Source: Microbacterium sp. (lineage in GTDB: Bacteria; Actinomycetota; Actinomycetes; Actinomycetales; Microbacteriaceae). From it: DNA of 15,453 nucleotides. Positions 6,785 through 14,032 of this stretch are shown here, in pieces. Both the position numbers and the translations under genes were made by a program. Position 1 is the first letter of the stretch, and every line of letters starts with the position of its first letter. The stretch lies in assembly GCA_003524435.1 (NCBI GenBank), contig DQHP01000156.1, forward strand, positions 1 to 15,453, in the 5' to 3' direction. The notes under the pieces were generated by a model. The model worked only from the letters and a program-made list of their open reading frames with translations, was not told where the DNA came from and did no database searches.

Positions 6785-7526
6785 CGACGTCCCCCGCGGC
6801 GATGAGGTGCTCGCGACCGTCAGCATTCACCACAAGGCGTCCGTCGGTGTCGACACGCGTGACGTGCCCTTGCAAAGCCGTGCCATCCGGAAGTGCGACG
6901 TTGACGAGGCGACCAATGCTCAGACAGTGGGTGGCGACTTGCTCATGCAGGCCACTCGCCTCGGCGTCCCCTGACGCGATGAGTGCATCAAGTAGCGCGC
7001 TGAGGCGACGCACATAGTCCGAAAGCAGACGGTCTTCATCGACAGCGACGCCGAGTACCGCGAAGGATGTCGCGGTAGGAACGGGTAGCTGCTCCCCCGT
7101 CATCTTTGTGTTGACGCCAGCGCCGAGCACGACGGCATCCCCCATCGATTCCGCGAGAATGCCGCAGATCTTCTGTCCGTCGACGAGCACGTCATTGGGC
7201 CATTTCACCCCGACTTCGTGCTGTGGCAACTGTGCGGCGACAGCATCCGCCATTGCCACGCCCGCGGCGAGCGGGATCCAGCCGATCGCCGCCGGAGCCG
7301 GCAATTCGCGCATCAAAACTGAAATCGCGAGGGATGCCCCGGCCGGCGCGACCCAGGAACGATCAAGGCGTCCCCGCCCGGCCGTTTGGTTATCGGTCAC
7401 CAACACCGACATGTGCGGCCACGCGACAGCATCCACGGCCAGCGCCTTCAACGCAGCATTAGTCGACGGTGAATCCGCCACAACCTCAAAACGAGAAGCT
7501 ACGGCTGCGGCGAGGGGAAAGCTCAT
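6765..7526 (-). CDS. birA: Biotin--[acetyl-CoA carboxylase] ligase (BirA), no HTH domain
   Basis: 253 aa. It activates biotin with ATP and attaches it to the carrier lysine of biotin-dependent carboxylases in the cytoplasm. Motifs are the nucleotide-binding QTAGRGRLDRSW (47-58), biotin-site KWPNDVLVDGQKICGILAE (108-126, with K119), and GAGVN (135-139), where many homologues have GxGxNV. A small C-terminal domain (about 205-250) is present. The N-terminal winged-helix DNA-binding domain of E. coli BirA is absent, so this is a catalytic-only enzyme and should not repress transcription itself. ATG 7526 has no Shine-Dalgarno, but TACACT ends 7 nt upstream. It lies upstream of the PH-domain gene and purK on the same strand; its own 3' end is duplicated downstream. 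Confidence 0.95.
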   Translation of the reverse strand: MSFPLAAAVASRFEVVADSPSTNAALKALAVDAVAWPHMSVLVTDNQTAGRGRLDRSWVAPAGASLAISVLMRELPAPAAIGWIPLAAGVAMADAVAAQLPQHEVGVKWPNDVLVDGQKICGILAESMGDAVVLGAGVNTKMTGEQLPVPTATSFAVLGVAVDEDRLLSDYVRRLSALLDALIASGDAEASGLHEQVATHCLSIGRLVNVALPDGTALQGHVTRVDTDGRLVVNADGREHLIAAGDVVHARLA

Positions 7527-7539
7527 GGTCCACAGTGTA
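7527..7539 (-). promoter_or_regulatory. -10-like hexamer upstream of birA
   Basis: Minus strand: TACACT (7539-7534), 7 nt, then ATG 7526. This is a TAnnnT hexamer one base further from the start than in the other genes, still consistent with transcription starting at or just before the ATG. No Shine-Dalgarno is visible. Confidence 0.45.
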
Positions 7540-7592
7540 CAAACTGCGCTCGCGCTGGGTGAGGGTTGGATCGTGAACGCTCAGTCCTGAGA

Positions 7593-8885
7593 TCACGCGC
7601 CCTCTTCGCCGATCGCCTCGTCCTCGTCCACCTCTTCATCGTCGTCATCTTCGTCATGGCTGATGGCGCCGATCTCGCGTGCCTGCCACTCATCCCAGTT
7701 CGTCATGAGCTGCTCAATCGCCGAGTGGAACTTCTCAGTCGCCACACCGGGGCTGGTGTCACCAAAGTAGTGCTGCGACCACATGCGCAGGCGAGTGATG
7801 GTGACGTCATCGGCCTGTACACGCTCGACCTCGCGGAGGATATTCTCGGCAGCATCCGCCGTCAGCCACTCACAGTCAGAAAGGTAACCGGTCGAATCGA
7901 TGACCGCCTGAGGGTCAGCGGGACGGGTGACCATCAACGGCTTGCCGGTAGCGAGGCGGTCGTAGATCATCGCGGAGATATCGAGGACCGCAACGTCAGC
8001 GACCGAAAGTTGCCAACCGACTTCTGGACCGTTGTCATACACATGCTGGGCGGAAGGATCGGCAGCATTGGCCGCGGCGAGCGCAGCGATGATGCGCCGA
8101 TTCGCTGCGCCGTACGCATCGTCGACGACGCCGCTGCGCGGGTGCGGTCGATAGATCACGCGATGACGACCGGTGCTCAAGAGTTCCCGCACCAGCGTCT
8201 CACCGTGCGTGAATACTGATCCGTAACTCATGGATGCGCGATCGCCCTCCCATGTCGGGGCGTAGAGCACAACGGTGCGCTCGTCAGGAGAGTATGGCAA
8301 ATCGGTGGAGTGATGGTCCGCCTGCGGGCGGCCAATCGTGATCGTTCGGCGGTCTATGTCGTAATCCCACAGCGCTCGGGTTAGGCGGTCGCGGGCTGCT
8401 TGACCTGCGATCAGCGCATAGTCATAGGCTTTGAACTGGTTACTCACCATGTAGGCCTTGTCAGACTCACCATGGTTAATGAAAACGTGCCAGCGCCGGC
8501 CGTACCGGAACATCTGGAAATTTCGCGTGTTCTGATTCACATACAGAACGATTCGAATGTCTTGCTCAGCGATGTATCGCTCAAGATTACGGATCTTCGG
8601 GACGAGAGCCACGGGGAGTTCCCCATCGTTGACCAGAGCCTCGGCGCCGACGGACGAACGAGAAAGCACCACGAGGGGCCAGCGCTCGGCGAGTTGCTTC
8701 AGCGGTTTGTACCACTGGCGGATCTGGTACATATTCACGTCTGTATCAGCGAAGTACACCGCGATCTTGAAGGTGTCGGGTGCATGCTGTTCGAGACGCC
8801 CGCGCACCCGCTGTGCGGCCGTGCGCGCGTCTAGCCGCCGCCGAAGCAGTCGATATGCCTTGCGACCATCGTAGAGAAAGCCCAT
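7593..8885 (-). CDS. CDP-glycerol glycerophosphotransferase-like protein, paralog 1, acidic tail
   Basis: 430 aa. It belongs by motif order to the TagB/TagF-like superfamily (GT-B fold), which adds polyol-phosphate units to teichoic-acid chains at the inner membrane face. Visible blocks are INHGESDK with H138 (136-143), IGRPQAD (184-190), LYAPTWEGDR (207-216), YRPHPRSG (245-252) and DISAMIYDRLATGKP (302-316). The usual WHGT and DYSS signatures are replaced by NHGE and DISA, so the substrate may differ from CDP-glycerol. A basic amphipathic N-terminus (RKAYRLLRRRLDAR) could bind membrane. The C-terminus is a run of Asp and Glu (about 411-428). It sits 45 bp downstream of its paralog, to which it is about two-thirds identical by eye. 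ATG 8885 lacks a Shine-Dalgarno; TACCCT lies 6 nt upstream. Confidence 0.8.
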   Translation of the reverse strand: MGFLYDGRKAYRLLRRRLDARTAAQRVRGRLEQHAPDTFKIAVYFADTDVNMYQIRQWYKPLKQLAERWPLVVLSRSSVGAEALVNDGELPVALVPKIRNLERYIAEQDIRIVLYVNQNTRNFQMFRYGRRWHVFINHGESDKAYMVSNQFKAYDYALIAGQAARDRLTRALWDYDIDRRTITIGRPQADHHSTDLPYSPDERTVVLYAPTWEGDRASMSYGSVFTHGETLVRELLSTGRHRVIYRPHPRSGVVDDAYGAANRRIIAALAAANAADPSAQHVYDNGPEVGWQLSVADVAVLDISAMIYDRLATGKPLMVTRPADPQAVIDSTGYLSDCEWLTADAAENILREVERVQADDVTITRLRMWSQHYFGDTSPGVATEKFHSAIEQLMTNWDEWQAREIGAISHDEDDDDEEVDEDEAIGEEGA

Positions 8886-8897
8886 TAGATCAGGGTA
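8886..8897 (-). promoter_or_regulatory. -10-like hexamer in the gap between the two paralogs
   Basis: Minus strand: TACCCT-GATCTA-ATG, an exact TAnnnT with 6-nt spacing to ATG 8885. It implies that paralog 1 can be transcribed on its own, in addition to any read-through from paralog 2. Confidence 0.5.
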
Positions 8898-8930
8898 AGA
8901 GGCTGTCCTTGATGGGAGCTGTGACGAACC

Positions 8931-10217
8931 TCAGACGAGTTCGTCGTCTTTCTCTTCCTCATCATCGTCGTCCTCGTGCGACGCGATCATGCCAATCTCA
9001 GCTTCGTGCCACCCATCCCACTTCTGCATGAGCTGTTGGATCGCTGCGTGGAATTTCTCAGTCGCAACGCCCTGAGTGGTGTCGCCGAAATAGTGCCGCA
9101 CCCAAATACTCAGCTTTTTGATGGCCTCTTCATCAGCGCGGACGCGTTCGACCTCACGGACGATATGTACGGCAGCATCCGCCGTCAGCCATTCGCAGTC
9201 CGAGAGATATCCGCCGGTATCGACGGATGCACGTTCATCAACGGGGCGGGAGATCATGAGCGGTTTGCCCGTCGCCAGACGGTCATAGACCATCGCGGAG
9301 ATGTCGACGATCGCCACGTCTGCCGCGGCGATCTGCCAGCCCATCTCCGGGCCGTCATCGTAAAAATGATGTGCGGTGGGGTCTGCGTCATTTGCCGCGC
9401 GGATCGCCGCGACAATCCGGCGATGCGCGGCACCGTATGCGTCATCCACTACTCCGCTTCGCGGGTGCGGACGATAGATCAGGCGGTGTGATGCCGAATT
9501 CAACAGTGCTGCGGCCAGTGCCTCACCGTGCGTCGCAATGGAACCGTAGTGTGCACTGGGGCGATCGCCCTCCCATGTCGGCGCGTAGAGCACGACGACG
9601 CGCTCATCCGGCGTATAGGGAAGAGCGCCAGAGAAATGATCTGCCTGCGGCCGACCGATTTCGATCGTGCGACTGTCGAGGTTGAAGTCCCACAGCGTGC
9701 GGCTGAGCCTGTCACGCGCTGCCTGGCCAGCCACCAGCGCATAGTCATATGCCTTGTACTGGTTGGTGGTCATGTACATCTTGTCGGACTCGCCGTGGTT
9801 GATGAACACGTGCCAGCGCCTGCCGTAGCGGAACATCTGAAAGTTGCGCGTGTTCTGGTTCACGTACAAAACGATTCGGATGTCTTGGTTACGGATGAAC
9901 CGCTCAAGGTCGCGAACCGTGGGAACAAACGCGACGGTCGGCCCACCCTCGGCGATAATCGCCTCTGCTCCGCCGGCGTTGCGCGCGAGCACGACGACGG
10001 GCCACTTCTCGTTAAGCCCTGCCAGCGGGCGGTACCACTGACGCATCTGGTACATGTTCACCGGACCATCAGCGAAGTACACCGCGATCTTGTAATGATC
10101 CTGCGGCATCGGCGGTCGCGTAGCGATCGCACGCCGCACACGCTGCACCGCTTTACGCGAGCGCAATGCGCGTCGCAACAGACGATAAGCCTTCTTCACA
10201 TCCGACGCAGCACCCAC
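8931..10217 (-). CDS. CDP-glycerol glycerophosphotransferase-like protein, paralog 2, acidic tail
   Basis: 428 aa from GTG 10217. It has the same architecture as the adjacent downstream gene: basic N-terminus (KKAYRLLRRALRSRK), INHGESDK with H141 (139-146), IGRPQAD (187-193), LYAPTWEGDR (210-219), YRPHPRSG (248-255), DISAMVYDRLATGKP (305-319) and an acidic tail from about 414. The segment from QDIRIVLYVNQ through the NHGESDK block is nearly unchanged between the two, while the N-terminal 40 residues and the tail have diverged. Tandem duplication followed by divergence is the simplest explanation. The proteins could act in sequence (primase and polymerase) or form a hetero-oligomer; neither is shown by sequence. 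It is divergent from the GT2 gene with only 50 bp between starts. TAGGCT lies 6 nt before the GTG. Confidence 0.8.
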   Translation of the reverse strand: MGAASDVKKAYRLLRRALRSRKAVQRVRRAIATRPPMPQDHYKIAVYFADGPVNMYQMRQWYRPLAGLNEKWPVVVLARNAGGAEAIIAEGGPTVAFVPTVRDLERFIRNQDIRIVLYVNQNTRNFQMFRYGRRWHVFINHGESDKMYMTTNQYKAYDYALVAGQAARDRLSRTLWDFNLDSRTIEIGRPQADHFSGALPYTPDERVVVLYAPTWEGDRPSAHYGSIATHGEALAAALLNSASHRLIYRPHPRSGVVDDAYGAAHRRIVAAIRAANDADPTAHHFYDDGPEMGWQIAAADVAIVDISAMVYDRLATGKPLMISRPVDERASVDTGGYLSDCEWLTADAAVHIVREVERVRADEEAIKKLSIWVRHYFGDTTQGVATEKFHAAIQQLMQKWDGWHEAEIGMIASHEDDDDEEEKDDELV

Positions 10218-10229
10218 CTCTCCAGCCTA
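10218..10229 (-). promoter_or_regulatory. -10-like hexamer of paralog 2 (minus half of a divergent promoter)
   Basis: Minus strand: TAGGCT-GGAGAG-GTG. GGAGAG touches the start codon and is too close to act as a Shine-Dalgarno. TAGGCT at the leaderless distance also occurs upstream of GTG 14032. Confidence 0.5.
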
Positions 10230-10255
10230 CTCAGGGAGTGCCCCTTTCCCCATGA

Positions 10256-10267
10256 CATGATCGGGGG
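10256..10267 (+). promoter_or_regulatory. -10-like hexamer of the GT2 gene (plus half of a divergent promoter)
   Basis: CATGAT-CGGGGG-GTG: the hexamer differs from TATGAT only at its first base and ends 6 nt before GTG 10268. The divergent minus gene starts 50 bp away, so the two promoters share this gap. Confidence 0.4.
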
Positions 10268-11341
10268 GTGCAAGAGAACGATTCGACAACACCTTCTGGC
10301 GGAGTGTCGTTCGTCATGCCCGTGCTGAACGAGCGAGCGTACCTCGAACACGCCGTCGCATCCGTGCTGGACCAAGAACTTGACGGCCCCTCAGAGCTCA
10401 TCCTCGCGCTGGGGCCCTCGACCGACGGCACCACGGAACTCGCCCAGCAGCTGGCGGCGGATGATGAGCGCGTCCGTCTCGTTGACAACCCGGCAGCGCA
10501 TATCCCCGTCGGGCTCAACGCCGCGATCCGTGCGAGCCGCTATCCCACGATTGTGCGCGTTGATGCACACTCGGAGTTGTCCCCCGGCTATGTGCAGCGA
10601 GCACTTGCGACGCTAGAGCGCACGGGGGCTGCCAACGTCGGCGGTGTCATGCGCGCCGACGGTCGCACCCCTTTCCAGTCCTCGGTTGCCCGCGCCTATA
10701 ACTCCCCCGTCGGCCTCGGCGGCGGCGCGTACCACGGCACCACCCACGAGGGAGAGGCCGAATCGGCTTATCTCGGCGTCATGCGGCGCGCTGTCCTCGA
10801 CGAAGTCGGACTGTTCGATGAGACGATCCGCCGCGGCGAGGACTGGGAGCTGAACCTGCGCATCCGCCAGGCCGGATACAAAGTGTGGCTCGATCCGAAG
10901 CTGTCGGTGACCTATTGGCCGCGTGAAAGCTGGTGGCGACTGGCCCGGCAGTTCCGCGCTACCGGTGCGTGGCGTGGCGAGCTCGTACGACGCTTTGGAC
11001 GCAGCAACGGCGTGCGTTTCTTCGCTCCGCCTGCCCTCGTGCTGAACCTGGCGCTCGCACTCATTGTGGCTGTGCTGCAGCTGACCGGCGTTGTGAGCGG
11101 GATCATCTCGCTCATCGCCTCCCTCGTCTATCTGCCGCTCGCCGCCTATGCGCTGCTCGTGCTGGCCATGGCTCTGCGCCCCGGCGGCGAGCGCCCACTA
11201 CGCGAACGCATTTGGACCATCGCGGTACTGCCGACGATGCATTTTTCGTGGGGGTTTGGCTTCCTCGGAGGCGTACTGCGCGGCGCCCGCGACACTGTTG
11301 ACGCTTCGCGTTTGGGTACGCAGAATACGCCGTTGCCCTAG
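10268..11341 (+). CDS. ExoA-like family 2 glycosyltransferase with C-terminal membrane helices
   Basis: 357 aa from GTG 10268. The GT-A catalytic domain (about residues 12-215) has VSFVMPVLNERAYLEHAV at the start of the fold (13-30), a GLNAAIRASRYPTIVRVDAHSE block whose D99-A-H101 replaces the DxD metal site, and RGEDWELNLRIRQAGYKVW (189-207) with the ED base pair. The GLNxAIR...RVDAH pattern is typical of the ExoA-like subgroup (succinoglycan-type enzymes). Two or three hydrophobic helices follow (about 253-272, 274-302, 317-335), so it is probably inner-membrane bound and transfers sugar to a lipid-linked intermediate. The donor is not predictable. It is the only plus-strand gene in the right half, divergent from the paralog pair and ending 4 bp before the convergent gene at 11346. 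Confidence 0.9.
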   Translation: MQENDSTTPSGGVSFVMPVLNERAYLEHAVASVLDQELDGPSELILALGPSTDGTTELAQQLAADDERVRLVDNPAAHIPVGLNAAIRASRYPTIVRVDAHSELSPGYVQRALATLERTGAANVGGVMRADGRTPFQSSVARAYNSPVGLGGGAYHGTTHEGEAESAYLGVMRRAVLDEVGLFDETIRRGEDWELNLRIRQAGYKVWLDPKLSVTYWPRESWWRLARQFRATGAWRGELVRRFGRSNGVRFFAPPALVLNLALALIVAVLQLTGVVSGIISLIASLVYLPLAAYALLVLAMALRPGGERPLRERIWTIAVLPTMHFSWGFGFLGGVLRGARDTVDASRLGTQNTPLP

Positions 11342-11344
11342 GGC
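11335..11344. other. 10-bp perfect palindrome at a convergent gene end
   Basis: GCCCTAGGGC contains the TAG stop (11339-11341) of the GT2 gene and nearly reaches the stop of the convergent gene (11346). There is no loop or T-tract, so it is not a normal terminator; the 4-bp gap leaves no room for one. Confidence 0.4.
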
Positions 11345-11345
11345 G

Positions 11346-12782
11346 TCAGGCGTCGACGAAACCGAGATCGAGAAGGCGTGAGACCACACGCTCGGATGCG
11401 TGACCGTCGTCTCTCGTGTTGAACTGTCGTTGCCAGGCCGCGTAGCGCTCTGCAAAGGCCGCAGGCACCGTCTCATCGCTCAGTGCCTCGGCCAGTTCAT
11501 CCTGCGACGTCACGAGCGGCCCTGGAGAACGCTCGGCGAGGTCGAAGTAGAACCCGCGCAGCGTGCCGCGGTAGTGCTCAAGGTCAGGCACGAGGAAGTA
11601 CATCGGCTTGCCTGTGACGCTGAAATCAAACATCACTGAGGAGTAGTCGGTGATCAACGCGTCAGCGGCGAGGAGGAGCCGTGCGGTATCGGAGTATCCG
11701 GTGACATCGATCACGCGCGCACCGGACTGGTCACGCCCCGGGCGAAGCGTGCGCGAGTGCCCGCGCACCAGCACGACCGAGTCGGTCTGTTCCGCCAACC
11801 ACTGCGGATCAACGAAGTCGACGATCTCGGAGCGGTCATCACGCCAGGTCGGCGCATACAACAGCACCCGCTCCTGAGGTCCAATGCCCAGCGCCTTGCG
11901 CGTCGCCGAGCCGTCATCGGTGGAGAGCACGTCGTTGCGCGGATAGCCGTCCGTCCAGATTGGCTTGCCGAAGAACGCATATGCCTTCTTCAGAATGCGT
12001 TCTGAGTACAGGTTCTGAGCGAGCAACACATCCCAGCGTCGCGATTCTTTGAAAACGGCTGCCATTCGGCGCGGATCGAAACCAGGGCGATGCAGCGCGA
12101 GTTGCTTCAGTGGCGTGCCATGCCAGGTTTGCAGCACTTTCTGACCGTCTTTGCGCGCGAATCTGCGTCGCAACCAGTCGTTCACCACAAGGAGTCGTGC
12201 CGCAGCGCGTGCCCGCCACCACTCAGGGCTGCCCTCGACCACCGCGACGGAACCTTCGGGGACCGCAATCGACAGGTCGACAACGCTCCAGTACCGCGTG
12301 ACATTCGGCGCCCGACGGGCGAGTTCACGATCGATGGCATGGGGATTGCACCCGACGCTCTGCCCGTAGAAACTCTCAAAGAACACCGCATTCTCGTTGC
12401 CGCCAACCTGCGCAACGTAGCGCCCCTCAAGGATCGACTGTCCTTCGCTGGACTCGTAGATCGGCGCCAGCGGCGGTGCTATCTGCACGAGAGCACCGTT
12501 GAGCGTGATTCTCAGGCCAGACAACAATTCGGGACCGCTCTCGAGACCGGCAAGATCGATGTCTAAGAGATGAAGCTCATATTCACCCGACGGCAGTGGG
12601 AGCAGCTCGCCGCCCCAGCGCGCGGCGCGCAGGGGGAAGGTCGCCTTCCATGTCTTGCCGCCGCCGGTGATCTTTGCGTCGACACGTGCACGGGATCCCA
12701 CCAGGGTTCCCTCTGCCGGCTTCGTGCCCGTGCCTGCGATGATCAGCGTCTCCGCGTCCTCATCGATCCGGACGGTCGTCAT
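11346..12782 (-). CDS. CDP-glycerol glycerophosphotransferase family protein (TagB/TagF-like)
   Basis: 478 aa. The N-terminal 115 residues or so look beta-rich and are not part of the catalytic core. The core carries canonical Glyphos_transf motifs: QTWHGTPLK with H221 (218-226), YPRND (280-284), LLYAPTWRDDR (307-317), VRGHS with H342 (339-343) and ALITDYSSVMFDF (375-387). In the family these bind CDP-polyol and catalyse transfer of glycerol-phosphate, or ribitol-phosphate in relatives, to a teichoic-acid precursor at the cytoplasmic membrane face. Unlike the paralog pair at 7593-10217, both signature motifs are intact. ATG 12782 overlaps the upstream gene's stop as ATGA and has an AAGGGAG Shine-Dalgarno 4 nt upstream, pointing to translational coupling. 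It is convergent with the GT2 gene. The exact polyol and chain role are unknown. Confidence 0.88.
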   Translation of the reverse strand: MTTVRIDEDAETLIIAGTGTKPAEGTLVGSRARVDAKITGGGKTWKATFPLRAARWGGELLPLPSGEYELHLLDIDLAGLESGPELLSGLRITLNGALVQIAPPLAPIYESSEGQSILEGRYVAQVGGNENAVFFESFYGQSVGCNPHAIDRELARRAPNVTRYWSVVDLSIAVPEGSVAVVEGSPEWWRARAAARLLVVNDWLRRRFARKDGQKVLQTWHGTPLKQLALHRPGFDPRRMAAVFKESRRWDVLLAQNLYSERILKKAYAFFGKPIWTDGYPRNDVLSTDDGSATRKALGIGPQERVLLYAPTWRDDRSEIVDFVDPQWLAEQTDSVVLVRGHSRTLRPGRDQSGARVIDVTGYSDTARLLLAADALITDYSSVMFDFSVTGKPMYFLVPDLEHYRGTLRGFYFDLAERSPGPLVTSQDELAEALSDETVPAAFAERYAAWQRQFNTRDDGHASERVVSRLLDLGFVDA

Positions 12783-14032
12783 CGTGCTCCCTTCGGCGCG
12801 GGGATCCCCCGCGCGCGGATTACTTCATACACTCGGCGAGTGTTCTGCCCGTCACGGTATGCATGCACCTGTGCGCTGAGCGTAGTGGATTGAGCGGACC
12901 GCTCGTTAAACGCCTGCTCATCTGAGAGCAGCGTGGCCAGCTGCGCGTTCAACGTCGACCAGTCCTTCGCGACGTCGCTGCCGGCAACGTCTCTGTACCG
13001 GCCGTAGAAGCCGCGCGTGCGCGCATAACCCTCGGCGTCGGGCGCCAGATACAACACCGGCATGCCGAGCAATCCCACGTCGTATGCCAGCGATGAATAG
13101 TCAGTGATCAACACGTCCATCCCGGCCAGCGCGGGTGTCACGTCCGCGAGGACATCTGAACCCAGCATCCGCACACGCCCACTCGGTAGCGGTGGCTGAT
13201 ACTCCCCCGCGCCCAGTGGATGCGAGCGCACGAATAACACCGTGTTCTGTTTTTCCAGCAGTGCGATCAGGCGCACCCAGTCTTCGGCAGTGGGCACAGA
13301 AGGATCGGCGGCACCGTCACGCCACGTGGGCGCGTACAGCACCCTGCGGGCGCCCTTCGGGATAGTTCCGGTCTCTTCAGTCAAGAGAGCGGATGCCGCG
13401 TCCCGCCGCTGCTGGTCAGAACCCTGAGAGAGCACATCCACACGCGGCTCACCGGTAACGACCACACGCCCATCGCCGAGCGCAAAAGCGGACTCGAGCC
13501 GCCCGCGAGAGCGAGCGGATGCTGCTGGCAGCACACGGATGCGCTGGGCCGCGCCACGGTACATCACGGCGATGAGGCGACGCAGAATCGTGGCCCCCGG
13601 CACGTTGGGCACCTGCGTGGTGGCTGGCGAATCAAGACCGATGCGCTTAAGCGGAATCCCGTGCCACAGTTGCACGACAAATCCACCGGAGACGCCGTAG
13701 CGGTTTACATCACCAAGTCCGTGCGTCACCACGAGCACTCCCGCGCGGGCCGTCGCCCACCAGCCGCGCAGCGACAACTTCGAGATCGAGGCGATGCCGA
13801 GGGCGGCAGCATCCGCTCGCTCACGATCGGACGACGTCAACCACATCACGTCGTGCCCTTCCGCTCTCGCGACGCGCCACAGCGCAAGCGCTCCGTCGCC
13901 GATACCTGCCCCGCAGCCGAACACCCACCGGCGACCACGCGGAACGAGAAGTGTTCCCATGCGGCCCACGGCATACAACGGCAAACGCAACAACTTGGCC
14001 GCGTTACCGGAGCCGAATGAGAAGGACGCCAC
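12779..14032 (-). CDS. CDP-glycerol glycerophosphotransferase family protein (second TagB/TagF-like gene)
   Basis: 417 aa from GTG 14032. Core motifs are LWHGIPLKRIG with H124 (122-132), GEPRVDV (194-200), VLYAPTWRDG (231-240), VRSHPLG with H271 (268-274) and LITDYSSLAYDVGLLGMPVLY (308-328). A basic N-terminus and the strand RRWVFGCGAGIGDGALALW (34-52) precede the core. It lacks the beta-rich extension of the following gene, so the two are not simple duplicates; a primase and polymerase pair (TagB and TagF logic) is a reasonable hypothesis. Its stop overlaps the start of the next gene as ATGA. GTG 14032 fits the N-terminus of homologues as I recall them (MxSFxFGxGNxxKLL), but ATG at residue 25 is an alternative. 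The start codon lies inside a palindrome at 14022-14062. Confidence 0.87.
   Translation of the reverse strand: MASFSFGSGNAAKLLRLPLYAVGRMGTLLVPRGRRWVFGCGAGIGDGALALWRVARAEGHDVMWLTSSDRERADAAALGIASISKLSLRGWWATARAGVLVVTHGLGDVNRYGVSGGFVVQLWHGIPLKRIGLDSPATTQVPNVPGATILRRLIAVMYRGAAQRIRVLPAASARSRGRLESAFALGDGRVVVTGEPRVDVLSQGSDQQRRDAASALLTEETGTIPKGARRVLYAPTWRDGAADPSVPTAEDWVRLIALLEKQNTVLFVRSHPLGAGEYQPPLPSGRVRMLGSDVLADVTPALAGMDVLITDYSSLAYDVGLLGMPVLYLAPDAEGYARTRGFYGRYRDVAGSDVAKDWSTLNAQLATLLSDEQAFNERSAQSTTLSAQVHAYRDGQNTRRVYEVIRARGIPAPKGAR
12796..12814 (-). other. Palindrome just upstream of the Shine-Dalgarno of the 12782 gene
   Basis: GCGC-GGGG-AT-CCCC-C-GCGC on the plus strand is near-perfect, with a single extra C. 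It lies within the last codons of the 12779-14032 gene, just before the AAGGGAG that serves the next gene, and could shape translation coupling or RNA processing. The GC-rich background makes chance possible. Confidence 0.35.

Noticed and set aside
7581..7592. CTCAG-GA-CTGAG inverted repeat after paralog 1 as terminator
   Set aside because: The 2-nt loop is too small, extension is poor and there is no T-tract on the minus strand.
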